A stretch of 38,508 nt of DNA from Bacteroidota bacterium (GTDB lineage Bacteria; Bacteroidota; Ignavibacteria; Ignavibacteriales; Ignavibacteriaceae). The stretch is taken from assembly GCA_021815365.1 (NCBI GenBank), contig JAKAGZ010000025.1:1-38508 (forward strand), in the 5' to 3' direction. Shown here piece by piece: positions 18,301-25,076 of the stretch. Position numbers and translations under genes: made by a program. A model generated the notes under the pieces. It was not told where the DNA came from, made no database searches, and saw only the letters and a program-made list of their open reading frames with translations. How positions within the stretch are numbered: position 1 is the first letter of the stretch; every line of letters begins with the position of its first letter.

Positions 18301-18422
18301 GCGCAGGTGCACAGATGCAGCAGCCTCTTGCAATTGCCGTTATCGGAGGGTTTTCACTGTCGAGCATCCTTTTACTTTTTATATTGCCCGTGCTGATCGT
18401 CAAATATAAAATTAAAGAATAA
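15384..18422 (+). CDS. RND-family inner-membrane efflux transporter
   Basis: The 1012-residue protein is the proton-driven pump of the tripartite system. TM1 is at about 12-31, followed by the conserved LPVSIFPNIDFPRI. Two large periplasmic loops span about 32-330 and 540-850. TM4 has the proton-relay pair Asp399-Asp400 in GLIIDDTIVIIENV, and further TM bundles run at 330-530 and 855-1005. The second half keeps GIVAENSIFLV in TM10, where HAE1 pumps have a Lys/Asn-containing motif. Length and motifs fit the HAE1/AcrB-like group more than heavy-metal CusA/CzcA pumps, but the class is not certain. It forms an operon with the adaptor and TolC. An 88-bp gap precedes the sensor kinase at 18511, so the kinase may be read from the same transcript. 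Confidence 0.93.
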   Translation: MNIFSFAERHTKAVIFGIALLFLAGIYASINLPVSIFPNIDFPRIVILVDNGEQPAEQVMITLTKPLEEAIRAVPGVRDVRSTTARGSAEISINFDWGTDIIQAQQLLLAQISSVRNQLPATANIVVNRMNATFFPIMGYEITSDTHSQVELKDLALYTIRPILSRIKGISQVVVVGGRTREFLVTVDPLKLASYHLSIQQVSDAIKNTNIVSSVGLMDENYHLYLTLVDNVYKNIDDIKNTVVAIPNLTPIYIKDIATVTPSLKDEYIRVTGSGKPAVLINIIRQPDGNTVQIARDVKTELNNLKSQIPSGISIHNYYDQSDLVIGSFGSVRDSIGIGVLLAIIVLLIFLRNWRVTFVAAVIIPATVSITAALLMVTNQTLNMMTLGGIAAAIGLIIDDTIVIIENVFRHFRHGHEKISHAISASIKEMLPAVIGSSSSTIIIFLPFAFLSGVTGAFFKSLSLTMALALIVSLLLSLLFAPLLASKVIHIKDFEKEAESESSGRILSLYKKSLHFLIERRWIVLPVILLLFGSGYYIYLHLGSEFMPKMDEGAFVMDYKAPFGTSLNETNRMLMHVEKIIMSIPEVDTYSRRTGTQMGFFITEPNSGDYLIKLKKKRSRNIDEIINELRTKVEASEPALQIDFGQAMQDLIGDLTSVPSPIEIKVFGDNKELIQSEAKKIAGLIKNVQGVVDVYNGVTISGPAYLIKVDQQAAGKAGFTVSALQQIIYNYVHGDVSTSVPSGEKLIGIRVRFPDQYRYKIDKLKSLRVTSPNGGSYLLGSLANFSVDPGQSEIDRENLKQMVAVTARISGRDLGSTIAAIKSELNKKLVLPQGVTISYGGIYKTQQESFYGLLMVLFAASLLVIFVLVVEFESFFLPLAIYLVALLSLFGVFLALWITKISFNISSFMGAIMMVGIVAENSIFLVHYFIKFQKEGMSLKEAIIEAGAVRFRPIIMTALAAILALIPLALGIGAGAQMQQPLAIAVIGGFSLSSILLLFILPVLIVKYKIKE

Positions 18423-18510
18423 TTGTAGAGTTTCCTTTGCTGTTCATGTTATTGTAATTATAGAATAAGTTCTCTGAAATTCTAAACTAATTTTAATTAC
18501 TTTATGAACA

Positions 18511-20382
18511 ATGCGTAGACCGGTTTTTCTGAAATCGTTACAGGCAAAAATCACATTATACTTTATAATTTTCACACTCCTGATAATAAATATAATTGGC
18601 TCACTTCTCTATTTTCAGGCAAGAAAATACTTTGACGAAGAACTGGGAGATAAGTTAAAGAGTGCTGCAGTAAACGTAAATTATTTAATTCAACCCGACC
18701 TTCTGCGCTATATAAATCCGGGAATAGAAAGAAGCAATTTTTACAAATCACTTAGTGCATCGCTGCGCGGTATGCAAAAATCATTTGGTCTGCAAAGGGT
18801 TTATATAATTGACAGATCAGACAAATTATTAATAGATTCGGACTCACTTGGATTGATAGGTTCCTCTATTCCCCATTTACAGGCTAACCTTGCAGAGCTG
18901 TCAAAAGCAATAAAGGATGGCTTGCCTGTTTACACAACTTTATACAGGGCATATAATGGCAATCTTTACAAATCTGCTTTCGCCCCTATAAAAAATAAAG
19001 ACGGAAAAATTATTGCAATGGCATGTGTTGATGCAAGTCCTTCTTTTTTGAATGTGATAAATAAAATTGAGAACTTTTTAATTATGGTAAACACTGTCAG
19101 TCTTTTAATCGCTTTATTACTCAGCTTTTTACTGGCACGGTCTATCACAAATCCTATAAAAAAATTAGTCACAGCGGCACAAAAGATCAGCGGAGGCGAT
19201 TATAAAACAGAGATAAAGATTACTTCACAAAATGAAATTGGTTTTTTAGGGGGCGTTTTTAACTCTATGCAAAAAAACATCCGAGAGAATGAGGAGAAGC
19301 TGAGAATTCTTAAACAGAGCGCCGAGCAGGCAGCAGATAATATCAAATCATATAACGAACTTATACTGCAAAATATCCCCACGGGCATTTTAACTTTCGA
19401 TCTGAACGGCATTATAACGGTTTGTAATAACGAGGCTAAATCCCTTCTGAATATTATATCTTCTGATACCACTAACAAGCATTACAGCAGTGTTTTCAAT
19501 CCAGGTCATCCATTCAGAGCAATAATAGATAACGTCTATAAAAAAAAGGACTTCTTATTATTGATTGAAGAGGAATTGAGACTGGGGAAAAAGAAAAAAA
19601 CTATTTCTATAAAAGTTACTCCTCTATATGATTATAAGAATAATCTGATCGGCAGTAACTGGCTGCTGATAGACCTTTCGGATATAAGGGACCTGCAGGT
19701 AGAGATAAAAGAAAAAGAATGGCTTGCGCACTTAGGCGAACTTTCAGCAGGAATAGCACACGAAATCAGAAACCCATTAAATTCTATTTCGTTATACCTG
19801 GGCTTGTTAAAACGAAAGATCACCGACCAACCGGAACAAACAGAATCGGTTGAAAAAATACAGAGAGAAATAAATAATCTTAACAAGATTGTTGCAGACT
19901 TTCTTTATTTCTCACGAATACCGCAGTTGAACATAGAAACCCTGCTTATATCAAAACTGATCTCCGAGAGTTTATTCCTTGCAGAAGATAAAATTTCTCA
20001 AAAACATATTAATGTTATAACTGAAGTAAACCCGGAAAACTTATCTGTCTCGGGGGATATGATGCAGTTAAAACAGGTAATGTTAAATATTATTCTTAAT
20101 TCTATTGCTGCTGTAAAAGATAAGGGAAAGCTTAAAATAACTGCAAATAAAAATGATGAGTATATTACATTAGAAATATCTGATAATGGCGAAGGAATTT
20201 CGGAGGAAAATATTGATAAAATTTTTCAGCCGTTTTTTTCTACAAGAAAAAACGGTACAGGATTGGGATTAGCCATAGCAGCTAATATAGTCAAAGCACA
20301 CAATGGCACAATTAGTGTTGATAGTATTTTAGAGAAAGGTACTAAAATTAAATTAAGTCTGCCATCAGCTGGTGGAAAGTAA
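18511..20382 (+). CDS. Sensor histidine kinase (periplasmic sensor, HAMP, PAS, HisKA, HATPase)
   Basis: The 623-residue protein has TM1 at about 15-36 and an extracytoplasmic Cache-like domain (37-186, with RVYIIDRSDKLLIDSDSLG and GKIIAMACVDAS). TM2 is at 188-209, HAMP at 210-262 and PAS at about 280-395. The DHp helix has HLGELSAGIAHEIRNPLNS (His417). The ATPase domain has G1 D558-N-G-E-G562 and G2 N581-G-T-G-L-G586. The GELSAGIAHEIRNPL box is the NtrB/ZraS/AtoS type that pairs with sigma54 activators, and such an activator starts 1 bp after its stop. It is therefore very probably the cognate kinase of the 20384-21793 regulator. The signal is unknown; a small extracytoplasmic ligand or envelope state is likely. 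Confidence 0.92.
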   Translation: MRRPVFLKSLQAKITLYFIIFTLLIINIIGSLLYFQARKYFDEELGDKLKSAAVNVNYLIQPDLLRYINPGIERSNFYKSLSASLRGMQKSFGLQRVYIIDRSDKLLIDSDSLGLIGSSIPHLQANLAELSKAIKDGLPVYTTLYRAYNGNLYKSAFAPIKNKDGKIIAMACVDASPSFLNVINKIENFLIMVNTVSLLIALLLSFLLARSITNPIKKLVTAAQKISGGDYKTEIKITSQNEIGFLGGVFNSMQKNIRENEEKLRILKQSAEQAADNIKSYNELILQNIPTGILTFDLNGIITVCNNEAKSLLNIISSDTTNKHYSSVFNPGHPFRAIIDNVYKKKDFLLLIEEELRLGKKKKTISIKVTPLYDYKNNLIGSNWLLIDLSDIRDLQVEIKEKEWLAHLGELSAGIAHEIRNPLNSISLYLGLLKRKITDQPEQTESVEKIQREINNLNKIVADFLYFSRIPQLNIETLLISKLISESLFLAEDKISQKHINVITEVNPENLSVSGDMMQLKQVMLNIILNSIAAVKDKGKLKITANKNDEYITLEISDNGEGISEENIDKIFQPFFSTRKNGTGLGLAIAANIVKAHNGTISVDSILEKGTKIKLSLPSAGGK

Positions 20383-20383
20383 A

Positions 20384-21793
20384 ATGGAAAACATATTAAT
20401 TATAGATGATAACGTGAGCACAATTGATGCTCTGAAGCAAATTGTATTGAAAAATGGTTATAATGCTTTTACAACAGATACTGCAGAAAAGGGTTATGAT
20501 ATATTGATGAAAAACCCTGTTGATTTGGTTATAACAGATATGAAACTGCCGGGGATGAACGGTATTGAACTATTAAACATTATAAGAAAAAAGAATGATC
20601 TTATTCCTATCATAGTTATCTCTGCCTATGGAAATATTGAAAAAGCAGTCGAAGCAGTAAAATCAGGCGCAACTGATTTTATTACCAAACCTTTTACCGT
20701 TGAAGAAATAGAGTTTAAGATCAATAAGGCTCTCGAAACAAGCTTGTTGACAAGGCAGAACAGAGAATTAAGCCTTGAAAATGAATACCTCAGAACAGAA
20801 GTAAGCTATAATTTTTCGGAGATCATCGGCAGAAGCAAAGCTATTCTGAAAATCATTGAACAAATAAAAAAACTCAGAGATGCTAACTCTCCTGTTTTAT
20901 TATTAGGCGAAAGCGGTACTGGTAAAGAACTGATCGCAAGAGCGCTTCATTCAAACAGCAACAGGAAAAATAAACCTTTCGTCAGGGTTCACTGTGCTGC
21001 ATTAGCACAGGGCGTTTTAGAAAGTGAACTTTTCGGCCATGAAAGAGGTGCTTTCACCGGAGCGATAAATAAAAAACCAGGCAGATTCGAAATTGCCGGC
21101 GAGGGAAGCATTTTTTTAGATGAGATTGGTGAGATATCACAGGAGATACAAGTAAAATTATTGAGAGTCTTACAGGAAAGAGAGTTCGAAAGAGTTGGCA
21201 GTAATGTTGTTCTCAAAATGAGGGCAAGAGTAATTGCAGCAACTAACAGGAATCTTATCCAGATGGTTAAAGATAATACCTTTCGTGAGGATCTGTTTTA
21301 CAGGCTGAACGTTATTCCAATTGAAGTTCCTCCGCTGAGAGAGCGTAAAGAAGATATACCAATACTTGTTGACCACTTTATTAAGAAATATTCTCTTGAA
21401 GCAAACAAAAAAATACCTGAGATAAAAGATGAAGTATTAGACCTGCTGATTGAATATCCCTGGCCCGGTAATATCAGAGAGTTGGAAAATGTTATAGAAA
21501 GAGCAATAGTTATGAGCGAAGGAAATTCTCTTTCCCTGAACGACTTTCCTGAAAATATTATTAACTATACTGAAAATCCCGGTAAATCTCATACTTTACA
21601 GGAAAAAAGTTCTGACAGCCTGACTGATATAATCGAAAGTTACGAAAAAGAGCTGATTAAAAATGCAATAATTAAAAGTGAAAATAATATTACTAAAGCT
21701 TCTAAAATCCTTGGAATAAAAAGAACTACATTACGTTACAAAATGGAAAAATATGGATTCATCAATGATAATATAACCGAATCAGATGATTAG
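20384..21793 (+). CDS. Sigma54-dependent NtrC-family response regulator
   Basis: I start at the ATG at 20384 (469 residues, GGTGGAAAG upstream), not at the GTG 12 nt earlier that lies inside the kinase gene. Receiver domain: acidic pair near residues 8-9, phospho-acceptor Asp52 (VITDMKLPGMNG), Lys102. AAA+ domain: Walker A GESGTGKE (175-182), sigma54-contacting GAFTGA (222-227) and Walker B SIFLDEIGE (242-250). The C-terminal Fis-type HTH is NNITKASKILGIKRTTLRYKM (about 435-455). All parts for activating a sigma54 promoter are intact. It overlaps the next gene by 8 bp (ATGATTAG). A sigma54-like promoter with an upstream inverted repeat lies 2.2 kb downstream, at 23876-23999. Confidence 0.95.
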   Translation: MENILIIDDNVSTIDALKQIVLKNGYNAFTTDTAEKGYDILMKNPVDLVITDMKLPGMNGIELLNIIRKKNDLIPIIVISAYGNIEKAVEAVKSGATDFITKPFTVEEIEFKINKALETSLLTRQNRELSLENEYLRTEVSYNFSEIIGRSKAILKIIEQIKKLRDANSPVLLLGESGTGKELIARALHSNSNRKNKPFVRVHCAALAQGVLESELFGHERGAFTGAINKKPGRFEIAGEGSIFLDEIGEISQEIQVKLLRVLQEREFERVGSNVVLKMRARVIAATNRNLIQMVKDNTFREDLFYRLNVIPIEVPPLRERKEDIPILVDHFIKKYSLEANKKIPEIKDEVLDLLIEYPWPGNIRELENVIERAIVMSEGNSLSLNDFPENIINYTENPGKSHTLQEKSSDSLTDIIESYEKELIKNAIIKSENNITKASKILGIKRTTLRYKMEKYGFINDNITESDD

Positions 21794-22688
21794 CCTGCTA
21801 AGAAAATATTTCCTAATTTTTTTGTTTATTACATTTTTATATAACTCTAATGAAATATTAGCACAGGTAAACTCACTCGATTCTTTACGTACTTCTATTT
21901 TAACTTCAGAAAATAACCTAACAAAATTAAAGTCACATAAGGAGATTATATCCTCTTCATTTAACCAGATAAATGACAAAATCTATCAGCTAAAATTAAA
22001 CCTCAACAGCTCTGATAATCCTCTGACAAGGATTGAATTAAATAAAAAATTGAAAGAGTCAAATATGTACGCAGACAGCATTGAAACTTTGAACCAGTTA
22101 ATACGCAAGTCTGCTTCAATGTTAAATTCCAAATACCAGGAGTTAATTTCAGTCTTAAACGGACTTATAGCGAGTGAACAAAATAAATTCAAAAAGGCAA
22201 CCGGTACACAGGCAAAGATAAATATATTTGAAAAGATCCGTCAACTGGAAGATGAGAGACAGAAATACCAGGATTTAATCACTAAGCAGTCTCCTGCCTT
22301 AAATTTAAAAACCTCCTTAAATATTGAGCCGGGAGATACTTACAACACTATTCAATTAAAAATTGATATCGTTAATGACAGGATCAATTCAGGGAATGAG
22401 GAACGCCATACACTTTTTGAAAGGCAGAAAGAATTACGATCAGAACTGTCTATATACCAGGATATGCTGGATTTTATGAACGATCTCCGGCTAAATACAG
22501 ATGAGGAACAGGAATTTTATGACCGTGACCGCATAAACCAGTTACGATACAACATTAACCAGATCAAAAACAAACTTCAGAATATTGATGAAAGATTAAA
22601 GGCTATTAATAAAGAAGAAAAATTTTTTAGAGAAAAATCAGATAGGCTAAAAAAATATTTAAATTCATTATTGAAACGAACTGAATAG
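21786..22688 (+). CDS. Exported coiled-coil protein of unknown function
   Basis: The 300-residue protein starts inside the regulator gene (8-bp overlap), so it is translationally coupled to it. Residues 1-26 form a signal peptide (ending NEILA-Q). Almost all the rest is predicted alpha-helical coiled coil: heptad-like patterns at about 29-175 and 190-297, rich in Lys, Glu, Asn, Ile and Leu, broken by a short loop around PALNLKTSLNIEPGDTYN. It contains no catalytic motif that I recognise. The likely location is the periplasm. The coupling suggests a function linked to the two-component pair or to the outer-membrane barrel that follows 13 bp later, for instance a periplasmic strut or a partner of the barrel; this is inference. 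Confidence 0.8.
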   Translation: MISLLRKYFLIFLFITFLYNSNEILAQVNSLDSLRTSILTSENNLTKLKSHKEIISSSFNQINDKIYQLKLNLNSSDNPLTRIELNKKLKESNMYADSIETLNQLIRKSASMLNSKYQELISVLNGLIASEQNKFKKATGTQAKINIFEKIRQLEDERQKYQDLITKQSPALNLKTSLNIEPGDTYNTIQLKIDIVNDRINSGNEERHTLFERQKELRSELSIYQDMLDFMNDLRLNTDEEQEFYDRDRINQLRYNINQIKNKLQNIDERLKAINKEEKFFREKSDRLKKYLNSLLKRTE

Positions 22689-22701
22689 GACGGTTAACGG
22701 A

Positions 22702-23823
22702 ATGAAAAAAAAATATATTCCAGTCGGATCCTTTTTAATAATATTTCTGCTGTTTAGCGGGAATCTTTTTGCTCAGCAAGAAAGCCGGTTTTTTGTTAGA
22801 GGTAACGTAAACCAGGAATACAGCAATAATTTCTATCGTTTTTCTGATTCCGCTAAAAGTAATGATTTCAGATTATTAAGCTCAATAATTGCTGGCTTCA
22901 GTTGGAAAGACGATTCTCTTTTCAGTGCTGTTGATATTTATTATGAGAACCGCTACTTACGATATTATAAATTAACAAAATACATTAGGATGGAGCACAA
23001 CCTTACATTAGACGGCTCAATAAGAATTGATAATAATAATGTTTTGTTCTTAAATAATAAAAGCAGGGTCAGAGACTATAGTGAATTAACCCAATATAAT
23101 TATTTCAGAAATATCCTTGATCTTTATGATCAATTGAAATTGTCTTCAGAATTAAATTTAGTCATAGGTTATAAATACTGGATAAAGAATTATCCGAATA
23201 GCTCGTTGTTCCAAAACTATTCAAGCCACAGAACTTTTATAAAATTAAATTACAGACTAAGTGAAAAAGATTACCTCGGATTAAGATTTGAATATCAGTA
23301 TCACAAAGGGAATCTTTATCCTTTGATCAACTTAATTAATAAGAACAGTAATCTTACTGGTTCAAGATATTTCCTTGAGGCTTCTTTAAGTAAACTTTGG
23401 GGAGAATTAATTCTGACAGATTTTTCATACAAGCTTGAAAGTGACCAGCCAAGTAATCCCAATGATCAGGCTCAGAATAATTACCAGGGAGATGAAAATT
23501 TTGAAGAGCTGCTGATTGATGATGCTGACTTTGATTACATCAAAAATCAGTTTAACTTTTCTTTACTGCTAAAACTCTCAGAAAGAATTTCTTTATTCAG
23601 CTTCAACGTACTTCAATTTAAAAATTTCAACAACTGGCTTATAAACCCTGATGAAAATTTAAGAAGGGATATTTTATTTTTCAGCTCCGTGATATTAAAA
23701 TATAAATTAGCGCAGTCTTACCGGATTAACCTTTATTATAATTTAGAAGATAACCATTCAAATCTTTCTTCAGCAAAATATAATTCAAGCAGGATGGGGT
23801 TAGGCTTACAATTCAGTTTTTGA
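22702..23823 (+). CDS. Putative outer-membrane beta-barrel protein
   Basis: The 373-residue protein has a signal peptide (MKKKYIPVGSFLIIFLLFSG..FA, then QQ). The mature part is a series of alternating strands rich in Tyr, Asn, Phe and Arg with charged loops, and it ends in the beta-signal-like strand MGLGLQFSF with a terminal Phe. By eye it could form a 12-16 strand barrel. An acidic loop (EELLIDDADFDYI, about 271-283) stands out. No plug, TPR or enzyme domain is seen. It is the last gene of the apparent kinase/activator/coiled-coil/barrel unit (13 bp from the previous gene) and is followed by a promoter-containing intergenic region. I do not recognise the family. Confidence 0.7.
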   Translation: MKKKYIPVGSFLIIFLLFSGNLFAQQESRFFVRGNVNQEYSNNFYRFSDSAKSNDFRLLSSIIAGFSWKDDSLFSAVDIYYENRYLRYYKLTKYIRMEHNLTLDGSIRIDNNNVLFLNNKSRVRDYSELTQYNYFRNILDLYDQLKLSSELNLVIGYKYWIKNYPNSSLFQNYSSHRTFIKLNYRLSEKDYLGLRFEYQYHKGNLYPLINLINKNSNLTGSRYFLEASLSKLWGELILTDFSYKLESDQPSNPNDQAQNNYQGDENFEELLIDDADFDYIKNQFNFSLLLKLSERISLFSFNVLQFKNFNNWLINPDENLRRDILFFSSVILKYKLAQSYRINLYYNLEDNHSNLSSAKYNSSRMGLGLQFSF

Positions 23824-23875
23824 ACCCAATACTCTGTTAAGAATTTAACACCTTACGTCAAAAATCTGCCAAAAG

Positions 23876-23895
23876 TGTGATAAATTTTTGTCACA
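23876..23895 (+). promoter_or_regulatory. Inverted repeat, candidate activator-binding site
   Basis: TGTGA (23876-23880) and TCACA (23891-23895) form an inverted repeat around a 10-bp A/T-rich centre. The site lies about 100 bp upstream of a sigma54-like promoter, the usual distance for an enhancer bound by NtrC-type activators. The half-sites resemble CRP sites, but a CRP spacer is 6 bp, so CRP binding is unlikely. Confidence 0.35.
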
Positions 23896-23983
23896 TACTC
23901 TGTACTGTTACTGACAAATTATGATAATTCTATTCAGTTAATAAAATCTTGAAGCAAAAAATTTAGCTCTTATCTTTCAAAGA

Positions 23984-23999
23984 TGGCACAGAAGATGTG
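23984..23999 (+). promoter_or_regulatory. Candidate sigma54 (RpoN) promoter
   Basis: TGGCAC at 23984-23989 followed by TGTG at 23996-23999 fits the -24 element fully and the -12 element partly (consensus TGGCAC-N5-TTGCA; here the invariant GC reads GT). The predicted start point is near 24010, about 90 bp before the likely start codon of the receiver gene at 24100. The adjacent sigma54 activator gene makes the match more credible. Confidence 0.4.
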
Positions 24000-24099
24000 A
24001 ACCTTATCATGTATTATGAACTTGTTTTTATATCTGGAACAATTTACAGAACAGATTTCTTTTAGCATTAATAAAATATCATTCAGGAGAGCTTTGGTT

Positions 24100-24474
24100 T
24101 TGGATAAACCAACTATTTTATTGGTTGAAGATGACTATTCAAGCAGAAACATAACAAAATTATTTCTGAAAGATATCTGTAATGTTGAAACTGCTGTTGA
24201 TGGTGATTCAGCTATTGAAATGTGCAGAGCTAAAAACTATCCCTTGATATTGATGAATTTAGGACTTGGTAATGGTAAGGATGGTATGCAGACAACACAG
24301 GGAATAAAAAAAATTCCTGGTTATGGAAAAATTCCTGTTGCAGCGGTAACAGCTTATGGTTTTGCGAGTGACAGAGAAAATTTATTATCGGCTGGTTTTA
24401 CTGATTACTTAGCAAAACCGTTTAACAGAACTGCATTAATTAAACTTGTTAAAAACCTGTTGAATGTTACTTAA
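24100..24474 (+). CDS. Single-domain receiver protein with Asn at the phospho-acceptor position
   Basis: I start at TTG 24100 (124 residues, MDKPTILLVEDD...), because AGGAGA lies 9 nt upstream and the length then equals a bare receiver domain. An in-frame ATG at 24016 would add 28 unrelated residues and sit only 6 nt from the predicted sigma54 start point. Receiver features: acidic D11/D12 (VEDD), Thr84 (AVTAYG) and Lys106 (LAKPF) are all present. The phospho-acceptor, however, is Asn53 (ILMNLGLGNGKDG) where Asp is expected; the codon is AAT. The protein probably cannot be phosphorylated in the normal way and may act as a constitutive or phosphorylation-independent interaction partner. It has no output domain. 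It is followed by the small secreted-protein gene. Confidence 0.82.
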   Translation: MDKPTILLVEDDYSSRNITKLFLKDICNVETAVDGDSAIEMCRAKNYPLILMNLGLGNGKDGMQTTQGIKKIPGYGKIPVAAVTAYGFASDRENLLSAGFTDYLAKPFNRTALIKLVKNLLNVT

Positions 24475-24504
24475 TCAGAAGTGTTTGTAACTAAAAAGAG
24501 AAAT

Positions 24505-24621
24505 ATGAAAATCAATATGGAGCTGTCTTATAAAAATATTCTACAGAATAATCCCGGCAAAACAGGAGTAACGGAAGATAATCTAAATCTATGTTTTAAT
24601 TTATCTCGGATAAGGAGGTGA
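24505..24621 (+). CDS. Possible 38-residue ORF coupled to the small secreted protein
   Basis: An ATG at 24505, preceded by AAAGAG, opens a 38-codon frame (begins MKINMELSYKNILQNN, contains PGKTGVTEDN). Its TGA at 24619-24621 lies within the Shine-Dalgarno region of the next gene and 4 nt before its ATG. That layout is what translational coupling or a leader peptide would look like. There is no signal peptide, domain or recognisable family, and a chance ORF of this size is quite possible. Confidence 0.3.
   Translation: MKINMELSYKNILQNNPGKTGVTEDNLNLCFNLSRIRR
24614..24620 (+). promoter_or_regulatory. Unusually strong Shine-Dalgarno site
   Basis: The sequence AAGGAGGTGA ends 5 nt before the ATG at 24626, a nearly perfect anti-16S match. 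Most genes in this window have weak or no such site, as is common in Bacteroidota, so this one predicts high expression of the small secreted protein. Confidence 0.7.
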
Positions 24622-24625
24622 GAAT

Positions 24626-24988
24626 ATGAGAAAGATGATGAAATATGCTGCTTTTATTTTTGCAGTTGCTTTAATAGGTATGACAGCAAGAGTAAATGCT
24701 CAGGCAATAAATGATAACGATTTATTAGAAGTAGCTTCAGGAGTAAACGTTAACATTCAACATACCGATTTAGGAAATGTAGATATAAAATCGGCAGCAG
24801 TTAATGATATAAATGCAAAGACTGCACTGGGAAAATTAAGCTCAGTCAATGCAGATAAAAATGGAATAGAAGGATTAGTAACGGAAGGTCCCGAAGGATT
24901 GAATGAAGGTAAAGCCGAAGGTCCGGATCTTGACGGTCCGGGCGGTTCAACTCACCAGTTCAATGGCGAAGAGACCGGTCAGCACTAG
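24626..24988 (+). CDS. Small secreted acidic protein, unknown function
   Basis: The 120-residue protein has a signal peptide (residues 1-25, ending RVNA-Q). The mature region (95 residues) is Asn/Asp/Val-rich (ASGVNVNIQHTDLGNVDIKSAAVNDINAKTALGKL) and ends in a flexible acidic Gly/Pro/Glu tail (GPEGLNEGKAEGPDLDGPGG...). There are no cysteines in the mature part and no recognised domain. Strong ribosome binding suggests an abundant product, such as a surface or matrix component or a secreted substrate of the neighbouring outer-membrane proteins; this is inference. It lies downstream of the receiver gene and upstream of the barrel-TPR gene. I do not recognise the family. Confidence 0.75.
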   Translation: MRKMMKYAAFIFAVALIGMTARVNAQAINDNDLLEVASGVNVNIQHTDLGNVDIKSAAVNDINAKTALGKLSSVNADKNGIEGLVTEGPEGLNEGKAEGPDLDGPGGSTHQFNGEETGQH

Positions 24989-25076
24989 TTATAGTAAATG
25001 CACAAAATATATGATTAGCGAATTTTCTATCCCGTTTGCCGGGAAGGAATTATTTGTATAAAACTTAGTAGTTAGT

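Noticed and set aside
23876-23895. CRP binding site
   Set aside because: The TGTGA/TCACA half-sites fit, but the 10-bp spacer is not the 6 bp of CRP sites.
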